Of a stretch of 64,000 nt of DNA, positions 58,335 to 64,000 are shown piece by piece. The stretch is from assembly GCA_012798435.1 (NCBI GenBank), contig JAAZNF010000051.1, forward strand, positions 62,001 through 126,000. Reading direction: 5' to 3'. The position numbers and the translations under genes were made by a program. Each line of letters begins with the position of its first letter. Within the stretch, counting starts at the first letter, position 1. Origin of the DNA: Myxococcales bacterium. GTDB lineage: Bacteria > Myxococcota > B64-G9. The notes under the pieces were generated by a model that made no database searches, had not been told where the DNA came from, and saw only the letters and a program-made list of their open reading frames with translations.

Positions 58335-59648
58335 TCAGAGGTCATACAAACGCACGAGCTCTTCCAGTCTTTGTCTCGAGTTGTCTTTTGGGGAATCGGT
58401 CACGTGTTCAAGGAGAGCCGTCAGAATCCTGCCTACCCGCGGCCCGGGCTCGATCTGTAGCAGACGCATGACATCGGACCCGTTGATCGCGAGGTCGGTA
58501 ACCTTCAATGCCGCGTCCTGCCGGAGGACCCTGCGGATCCTGGCCTTCAGGCGGCGGAGGTTCGAAAGGCCTTGCCGGACGAGTCTCCCACGCCCGAGCA
58601 CGTCGGCCTCTTGCATTCTGAAGGCGTCCTCGAGGTTTTCCCGCCCGATGCGTCTCACCAGCCTGCGGATGGCCCCGTCGCTCCACGCCGGCTCGTAGTG
58701 GATCATATGGTTTTCGATCAGCGCACGAACCCTGCGCCGCTCGTCGTTCGAGAAGCGCAGGCGAGCGAGAACATCGTCGGCCTCCTGTGCGGAGACCTTC
58801 TCGTGGTTGTAGAAGGTGCGCATCCCTGGCGGACCGGCTGCGGTCATTACCTTGCCGATGTCGTGGAGAAGGACTGCCAGGCGAAATACCGGGTCTCCCC
58901 GGGAATGTCTTAGACAGGCGAGCGCATGCCGGTACACGTCATGACGGTGAAAACGGTTTTGAGCGAAGCCAAACCCCGGCAGCAGCTCCGGCAGGATCTC
59001 GCCAAGGAGCCCGGAAGAGCGAAGCATCTCTATCCCCCGCTCTGGCCTGGGGCCGGCGAGCATTTTCAGGAGCTCTTCTCTCACGCGTTCAGGCGCGACC
59101 TTGCGAAAGACCGGCAAGCATTTCCGGATCGCGCTGAAGGTCTTTTTTTCTATGGAAAACCCGAGAATGCTAGCGAAACGGACCGCTCGCAAAGGACGAA
59201 GGCCGTCCTCGGAGAACCGCGCCATCGGGTTTCCCACGGCTCGAACCACTCTCCTCTGGAGGTCGCGTTGCCCTCCAAAGGGATCGAGGAGCGTTTTTCG
59301 TTCGATGTCGTATGCGATGGCGTTGATGGTGAAATCGCGGCGTTTCAGATCCTCTTCGAGCGACTCCAGGAATACCACCCGGTCCGGGTGCCTGCCGTCG
59401 GAATACGCACCTTCTCCCCGGAAGGTGGTCACTTCGACCGACATGCCCCGGTTCAGCACGGTGACGGTCCCGTGGGCGATACCCGTAGGAATGACCTTCT
59501 CGAACTCACCGCACACCTCCTCCGGCCGAGCCAGCGTGGCCACGTCCCAGTCGACAGGTTTTCGGCCCAGAAGAAGGTCGCGTATGACTCCCCCCACCAC
59601 GTAGGAAGGTCTATCCAGGCGTGTCAGTCGAACGACGATTTCTCGCAC
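58335..59648 (-). CDS. cca: CCA-adding enzyme / poly(A) polymerase family tRNA nucleotidyltransferase
   Basis: 437 residues. The GG motif and acidic pair are VVGGVIRDLLLGRKPVDWDV, followed by RRDFTINAIAYD and GLRPLRAVRFASILGF of the neck and body. A HD domain is present (HRHDVYRHALACLRHSR; LLHDIGK). It adds or repairs tRNA CCA ends, which fits tRNA genes here lacking CCA. The GTG at 59648 is conservative: AAAGGAG lies upstream of an in-frame CTG at 59687, from which the protein would carry the usual IPRAVREIV helix. Confidence 0.88.
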   Translation of the reverse strand: MREIVVRLTRLDRPSYVVGGVIRDLLLGRKPVDWDVATLARPEEVCGEFEKVIPTGIAHGTVTVLNRGMSVEVTTFRGEGAYSDGRHPDRVVFLESLEEDLKRRDFTINAIAYDIERKTLLDPFGGQRDLQRRVVRAVGNPMARFSEDGLRPLRAVRFASILGFSIEKKTFSAIRKCLPVFRKVAPERVREELLKMLAGPRPERGIEMLRSSGLLGEILPELLPGFGFAQNRFHRHDVYRHALACLRHSRGDPVFRLAVLLHDIGKVMTAAGPPGMRTFYNHEKVSAQEADDVLARLRFSNDERRRVRALIENHMIHYEPAWSDGAIRRLVRRIGRENLEDAFRMQEADVLGRGRLVRQGLSNLRRLKARIRRVLRQDAALKVTDLAINGSDVMRLLQIEPGPRVGRILTALLEHVTDSPKDNSRQRLEELVRLYDL

Positions 59649-59683
59649 CGCCCGGGGGATTCTCAGGTGCTTCTCGTTGCGCC

Positions 59684-60019
59684 TCAGTGGATAATCTCCT
59701 TTTTATTCATGGACATGCGATACTGCTCCAAGAAATCGAAGTACATCACCACGAGGGTATCCTGGACCTCACCCTCCAGGGTTCTGACAAAATCGCGCGC
59801 CGAATCCAGGTTCTTGCAGCGAAGCATACCCGCCACCGCCAACTTGAGCTTTTCCGAGAATTCCTCGGTCAGGGTGACCCTGGTTTTCACCCGTTCAAAT
59901 GCCGCTCTGATCATCTGATTCGAAAATAGTGGATGCACTCCAGATAGACCTGCATCCAATATTTTCTTGAGATTTTCGTAGCGTTGGATACTTGCCAGCA
60001 GGAAGGGCTTCGAGTGCAT
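59684..60019 (-). CDS. Small helical protein of unknown function
   Basis: 111 residues, mostly helical (IQRYENLKKILDAGL, FSEKLKLAVAGMLRC). It ends MNKKEIIH just where the cca reading frame begins; the stop lies between the ribosome-binding site of cca and its possible CTG start, so cca translation is coupled to it. No known domain. Its start is 20 bp from the tRNA-Arg 3' end. Confidence 0.6.
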   Translation of the reverse strand: MHSKPFLLASIQRYENLKKILDAGLSGVHPLFSNQMIRAAFERVKTRVTLTEEFSEKLKLAVAGMLRCKNLDSARDFVRTLEGEVQDTLVVMYFDFLEQYRMSMNKKEIIH

Positions 60020-60039
60020 GATTCTCTCAAGAAAAAAAA

Positions 60040-60113
60040 CGCCCCCGACCTGATTCGAACAGGTGACCTTCCGCTTAGGAGGCGGATGCTCTATCCGTCT
60101 GAGCTACGGGGGC
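60040..60113 (-). tRNA. tRNA-Arg (anticodon CCU)
   Basis: 74 nt on the minus strand: acceptor GCCCCCG/CGGGGGC, D arm GCTC/GAGC, anticodon stem TCCGC/GCGGA around CTCCTAA (anticodon CCU, reading AGG), T arm ACCTG/CAGGT with TTCGAAT, discriminator G. No encoded CCA. An unbroken run of eight T follows at once (60039-60032) and can end the transcript. Confidence 0.95.
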
Positions 60114-60214
60114 AGATCCTCCTTACCGGCGCAAAAACCGGCGCGGCCTATGTAATGCACGGGCTTTGCCAATGTCAAGGTGACGATAACGACTCTCCAG
60201 GGGTGGGCCGAGGC

Positions 60215-60733
60215 TCAGGAGTAGAGCAGGAGGCTTTCCGTCGGAATCGACGCCAGTTGTTTCCGGCCGGAAAGGAATCCAAGCTCGACCACGAACAGAC
60301 AGCCGGCGACGATCCCCTGCTGCCCGCGCACCAGCTTGGCGCAGGCCGCCGCGGTGCCACCCGTGGCCAGGAGATCGTCTACGATGAGCACGCGCTGTCC
60401 CGGCGCGACCGCGTCCTTGTGAATCTCCAGGGTATTCTCACCGTACTCGAGCGAGTACGAGACCCTGTCGGTGTGGTATGGCAACTTGCCAGGTTTACGC
60501 GCCGGGATGAAGCCGCAGCCCAGGCGCATGGCCAGGGCGCCGCCGAAGATGAATCCGCGGCTCTCGATGCCCAGGATGGCCTCTGCTTTCATCTTCTTGG
60601 CACGGTCGTGTAGAAGGTCGATGGTCCTTCGAAATGCCTCACCGTTTCCGAGGAGCGGCGTGATGTCCTTGAAGATGATGCCAGGTTTCGGAAAATCCGG
60701 GATGTCGCGGATGAATCTATCGAGTTCCTTCAT
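60215..60733 (-). CDS. apt: Adenine phosphoribosyltransferase
   Basis: 172 residues. The PRPP-binding motif is VLIVDDLLATGGTA; FPKPGIIFKDITPLL and IESRGFIFGGALA are characteristic of Apt. It salvages adenine with PRPP to AMP in the cytoplasm. CAAGGAGGCGCC precedes the ATG. It follows the M23 peptidase gene by 25 bp on the same strand. Confidence 0.95.
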   Translation of the reverse strand: MKELDRFIRDIPDFPKPGIIFKDITPLLGNGEAFRRTIDLLHDRAKKMKAEAILGIESRGFIFGGALAMRLGCGFIPARKPGKLPYHTDRVSYSLEYGENTLEIHKDAVAPGQRVLIVDDLLATGGTAAACAKLVRGQQGIVAGCLFVVELGFLSGRKQLASIPTESLLLYS

Positions 60734-60758
60734 GGCGCCTCCTTGTAAAAATCCGGCT

Positions 60759-61484
60759 TCAGTCTTTTTTGGGTAGAAAAAACAAAGGGTTTCGTGGGGT
60801 GCGTCCCTCTCGAATCTCGAAGTGCACGTGCGGCCCGGTGGCGCGGCCGGTCTGCCCCACCTCGGCTATTTTCTGTCCCTGTCGCACTGTTTCCGACTCG
60901 CGGACCACGAGTTCACGGTTGTGGGCGTAGATGGTGATCATGTTCTTTTCGTGCTGGAGGATGATGAGCTTGCCGTAACCGCCTTCGGAACCCGCGAAGA
61001 GCACCGTGCCGGCAGCCGCCGCGAGGACTGGAGTTCCTTCGGGGGCGGCGATGTCGATACCGTCATGGCGCTTTCCCCAACGGATTCCAAACCGCGAGGT
61101 GACCACGCCATCCACGGGCCAGATGAACTCGCCAGGGAAGCGCTGGATAAAAACCTCGTCCCTCGTCTCCTGCGCGTGGGCCTCGGAATGGGTCGGCGAG
61201 CGCGGGGCGGCGGCGTCCGGGATGAACACCCGGTCGCCGACACGGATGGAGGAAGGGTCCTCGATGCCGTTGATCTCCGCCACTTCCTGAAGATCCGCGC
61301 CGTACCCGCGGCAGATGGAGATGAGGGTTTCTCCTTGGCGCACCTCGTGGTAGATGCCTTCGACCTCCGCGTCTGGAACGGGGCCCAGCAGCCGGTATAC
61401 CGGTGAAGAGCACCCGGTGGCGATGCAGGCCACCGTAAAGAGCAACGGGATGCTCACAGAGCATCTGCCCCAGGGCGCGCTCAT
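60759..61484 (-). CDS. nlpD: NlpD-like lipoprotein with LysM and M23 (LytM) domains
   Basis: 241 residues: lipoprotein signal ending in CIATGC, a LysM domain (HEVRQGETLISICRGYGADL), then an M23 domain with RHDGIDIAAPEG and GPHVHFEIREG, so the zinc ligands appear complete (His/Asp, HxH). This differs from E. coli NlpD, where some are lost, and suggests an active endopeptidase acting on peptidoglycan. The ATG at 61484 overlaps the surE stop by 4 bp; surE-nlpD is a common pair. Confidence 0.85.
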   Translation of the reverse strand: MSAPWGRCSVSIPLLFTVACIATGCSSPVYRLLGPVPDAEVEGIYHEVRQGETLISICRGYGADLQEVAEINGIEDPSSIRVGDRVFIPDAAAPRSPTHSEAHAQETRDEVFIQRFPGEFIWPVDGVVTSRFGIRWGKRHDGIDIAAPEGTPVLAAAAGTVLFAGSEGGYGKLIILQHEKNMITIYAHNRELVVRESETVRQGQKIAEVGQTGRATGPHVHFEIREGRTPRNPLFFLPKKD

Positions 61485-62236
61485 TCGAATTCCAGGCCGG
61501 TCCCGGTGGGTTCGGGACGCGAGAAGGAGCCGCGATACGTCCGGTCGAGAGCGACCAGCGTCGCCGAGATACAACCGTCCGAAAGTGCGCCCCGGTCGCT
61601 GTCTGGAGGTGGGTTCTCCTGATGCGGGCGCTGGCCGATCCAGAAGTAGTCCCGCCCGCGGGGATCGGTCCGGGCCTCGACCGTCCCGGTGCCTAGGAAA
61701 TCCCCCTGGCGGGTGAAACGCAGCCTTGTCGTGATCTTTCCGGGGAAATTCAGGTTGAGAGCGACGCGGGGCGGCAGGGGTCGGTCGCGAAGCTGGCGAA
61801 CCAGGGAGACGGTCGCCCGTGCCGCCCAGGCGAGCGCCTCGTCCTTTGAGCCGTAGGCAATCGACACCGCCACCGGGCATGCCGCGCCCTGCAACGCGCC
61901 CTCCAGCGCTCCCGCCACGGTGCCCGAATAGTCAAGGTCCTCTCCGATGTTGAACCCGTCGTTGATGCCGGAGACCACCACGTCCGGAATCCGCGGCAGC
62001 AGGCGCCGGCAGGCGAGCAGCACACAGTCGGTGGGCGTGCCATCCACGGACAGGCGCCGGTTGGCGTTTTCAACGATTCGCAGGGGGCGGTGGAGGTTGA
62101 CCGCCCTGCCGCACGCGCTCATCCCGGTGGCCGGGGCCACGATCCAGACCTCTCCCTCGTTCGCAAAGGCAGTCTCCAGCGCACACAGGCCCGGAGCCCC
62201 GAACCCGTCGTCGTTGGTGAGCAGGATGAGCGCCAT
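61481..62236 (-). CDS. surE: 5'/3'-nucleotidase SurE
   Basis: 251 residues. The metal site motifs are LLTNDDGFGAPGL, the Ser/Asn at VVSGINDGFNIGEDLDYSGT, and PTDCVLLA. SurE removes phosphate from nucleoside monophosphates and short polyphosphate in the cytoplasm. The ATG at 62236 gives the normal family start; the longer frame to 62509 is inside the spacer and opposite another gene's end. It heads the surE-nlpD-apt unit. Confidence 0.93.
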   Translation of the reverse strand: MALILLTNDDGFGAPGLCALETAFANEGEVWIVAPATGMSACGRAVNLHRPLRIVENANRRLSVDGTPTDCVLLACRRLLPRIPDVVVSGINDGFNIGEDLDYSGTVAGALEGALQGAACPVAVSIAYGSKDEALAWAARATVSLVRQLRDRPLPPRVALNLNFPGKITTRLRFTRQGDFLGTGTVEARTDPRGRDYFWIGQRPHQENPPPDSDRGALSDGCISATLVALDRTYRGSFSRPEPTGTGLEFE

Positions 62237-62268
62237 GGGCGGCAAGGTAGCGGTTGGTCCAAGCCTTG

Positions 62269-63876
62269 TCAAATAGGCATTTCCAGCGGCCGGCAAACCG
62301 AAAATCCGAAGTGTCTGACCAAGTTTATCGGAAATCCGGGACATTCGCCGTACAGACAGCAGGTTCTGCATCGCAACGAGCGAACTCGATAGCCTTCTCG
62401 GATGAACCAATCCGTGAGCTGATCGAGGTCGAACGTCTTGTCTCCGGTAAGGCACTGTGCGCCAATCATGTTGAAGACGCGACCGAAGCTCTTCTTCGGT
62501 TGGACGCACAATGGAATATTATCGAGGTAGATCGGCCCCGAGGCTCGCACCGGCAATGCATACAGCGGATTGAATGCGAGTCTCGCAGTCTCGGATGCGG
62601 TCGCACAGCTCTCGAAAGAAAAGCATGTTCCGGCGGGAGCCGCGAGGCGTGCTCCCTTCATGTTTCCTGAGTTCAGGATAATCTCCAGGTTCGTTGCACG
62701 AATGCCGATTATTTTTCGGACACATGCGATTTTGGAGGTCGCCAGCACGATTTCTCGACCCGCAGCGCGAGCGGCCCCGAGCAGGGCGCGAGACGGCGGG
62801 GTGTCAAGGAGCAGCACCAACCTGTCGACCCGTCTGCCGCGAGCCCCATACGCCAGGCAGAACCGTGCCGCCGCATCCTGATCCCGCGCCAGCAAGCGGA
62901 CGTTCCTCACCCAGCGCGGCAAGGCATCGGTGGTCGACGCAGGATCACAGACGAGATGAGTCCAGGAGGCACGGCGGTGGCTGTTTCGGATGTTCTCCAG
63001 CCAGCCGCAAAAAGGCTCCAGGAAACACTGCCGGCACCGGGCCGGTTGCCGGCACCGTAGCCGCTGTCCGTGGTTGAGCCAGGCCTCGAGCTCTGCCCGC
63101 CGGCCGTTGACTTCGTCGTGGATCTTGTGCGGGTCCTGAATGAGTTCCTCCGCACCTTCCAGCAACCAGGGCGGGAGACGGTTGGTCCAGACGGTGAGTC
63201 TTTTCCGGCGCGCGTAGCGGATGGCTCGCCGTATCCATTGGAGCCCGAATGCAGGTTCGAAAAAAAGCAGGTTGCGATTCTCCCATGCTCGGCCAAATGG
63301 CACCAGCCACAACAGGTCGAATTCACGGACTCCAAACCCAACGAAAAATGACAGGATATCAACAAGATGCCGAATGTTCCTGGAGTTCAGCACCACGTCG
63401 ACGTTGACGACACACCCCTCCTCCATGAGGTTTTTCATTCCGCGCAGGCTCTGCTCGAAACCTCCGTCCACTCGGACCAATTCGTCGTGAAGGGCCGAGT
63501 TGTGACCGTGCATGGAGAAAGTGGCCTCGTCGAGACCCGCAGCGCGCACGCGCGTGGCGAACCCGGGGTAGGAAAACCGGCGACCGTTGGTCACGACCTG
63601 GATCCATGAAAAGCCCACGTCCCGGCCCAACTGCACAAAGTCGACGAAGCGCGGGTGGAGCGTCGGCTCGCCGCCCGAGAGAATCAAACGCCTGGCGCCG
63701 TTCTTCCGGCCCTGGCGGATCTCGCTCGCAACCTCAGAGAACGAGCGGACGGTCCCGTCCTGGACCTCGGAGTCGTGACAGAACGCGCAGCGGTTGTTGC
63801 AGCAGCGGGTCAGACGGACCCAGCAGCGTTGCTCCAGGCTGGCGCTCTCGCGCTCTATGTGTTCTGTCCGCCTCAC
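62269..63876 (-). CDS. Radical SAM protein with second C-terminal cysteine cluster
   Basis: 535 residues from GTG at 63876. CCNNRCAFC (Cys26, Cys30, Cys33) and LILSGGEPTLHPRF are the radical SAM motifs; a first auxiliary group is CRQPARCRQCFLEPFCGW. After a middle segment with a Rossmann-like pattern (RRVDRLVLLLDTPPSRALLG), a second group CRTCCLYGECPG lies near the end. The protein resembles the radical SAM-methyltransferase at 44297-46102 in its first and second groups but has no methyltransferase. It is divergent from the gene beginning at 63992. Confidence 0.8.
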   Translation of the reverse strand: MRRTEHIERESASLEQRCWVRLTRCCNNRCAFCHDSEVQDGTVRSFSEVASEIRQGRKNGARRLILSGGEPTLHPRFVDFVQLGRDVGFSWIQVVTNGRRFSYPGFATRVRAAGLDEATFSMHGHNSALHDELVRVDGGFEQSLRGMKNLMEEGCVVNVDVVLNSRNIRHLVDILSFFVGFGVREFDLLWLVPFGRAWENRNLLFFEPAFGLQWIRRAIRYARRKRLTVWTNRLPPWLLEGAEELIQDPHKIHDEVNGRRAELEAWLNHGQRLRCRQPARCRQCFLEPFCGWLENIRNSHRRASWTHLVCDPASTTDALPRWVRNVRLLARDQDAAARFCLAYGARGRRVDRLVLLLDTPPSRALLGAARAAGREIVLATSKIACVRKIIGIRATNLEIILNSGNMKGARLAAPAGTCFSFESCATASETARLAFNPLYALPVRASGPIYLDNIPLCVQPKKSFGRVFNMIGAQCLTGDKTFDLDQLTDWFIREGYRVRSLRCRTCCLYGECPGFPINLVRHFGFSVCRPLEMPI

Positions 63877-63991
63877 TAGCCGATCCCGCGAAAAACTATC
63901 AGATGAGATGCATGGACGCCATGATCTTTTTTATGCCGCTTGTTCGAAACTGGCGTATGGGTTACTCTCCGTCCTACCCAAGGAGAAAACC

Positions 63992-64000
63992 ATGAAGAAA
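63992..64000 (+). CDS. Start of a gene cut by the window end
   Basis: ATGAAGAAA at the last bases is preceded by AAGGAGAAAACC, a strong ribosome-binding site. Only Met-Lys-Lys is visible, which would suit a signal or leader peptide. Its divergence from a radical SAM gene makes a precursor peptide possible, but nothing can be shown from this window. Confidence 0.5.

Overview
The window is GC-rich, densely coded bacterial DNA. Long cysteine-rich lipoproteins with MopE-like repeats, PEGA-domain proteins, a eukaryotic-type Ser/Thr kinase fold, a bacterial GH3-family adenylating enzyme and tRNA genes without encoded CCA suggest a member of the former Deltaproteobacteria, most likely Myxococcota or a close relative. 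This placement is inferred from gene content only. The flavodiiron protein and the several Fe-S radical SAM and nitrogenase-like enzymes suggest life at low oxygen.

Layout. 1-10.2 kb: 5' part of an RNase E/G gene, membrane protein, MFS transporter, GH3-family enzyme with a HAD hydrolase, a receiver-like protein, a membrane adenylate cyclase, phosphatidylserine decarboxylase and a beta-barrel-like protein. 10.2-14.4 kb: minus-strand unit of two PEGA proteins around a cysteine-rich lipoprotein. 14.7-22.4 kb: small cysteine-rich secreted protein, rtcB, a kinase-fold protein whose catalytic HRD motif reads HGN, and a run of unknown genes. 22.7-26.1 kb: flavodiiron protein and a DUF47/PiT phosphate transport pair. 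26.3-31.1 kb: lipoprotein, Hsp20, J-domain protein, acyl-CoA dehydrogenase. 32.4-36.2 kb: tRNA-Pro(GGG) and a 1204-residue lipoprotein.

36.2-48.1 kb is the most unusual part. Two HxsD-like proteins and an HxsB-like radical SAM enzyme, marks of the His-Xaa-Ser peptide system, are followed by a complete nitrogenase-like set: a NifH/BchL-type ATPase and two component-1 subunits, the first with an N-terminal extension of about 270 residues. Next comes a 127-residue peptide with a twin-arginine-like leader and fifteen Ser-His-Gly units, then three more radical SAM genes, one fused to a methyltransferase. I read the locus as a peptide-modification system in which an ATP-driven reductive metalloenzyme joins radical SAM chemistry on a His-rich secreted peptide. 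The third of these genes is AT-rich and bracketed by 13-bp direct repeats.

48.2-64 kb returns to housekeeping genes: mutT, bamB-like and yfgM-like genes, mtaB-rnc-era-der-yihY as a tightly overlapping unit, a MshEN-domain protein, cca, tRNA-Arg(CCU), apt, an NlpD-like LysM/M23 lipoprotein and surE. The last full gene (62.3-63.9 kb) is a radical SAM protein sharing a second cysteine cluster with the one at 44.3-46.1 kb. It diverges from a gene that starts at the window edge.
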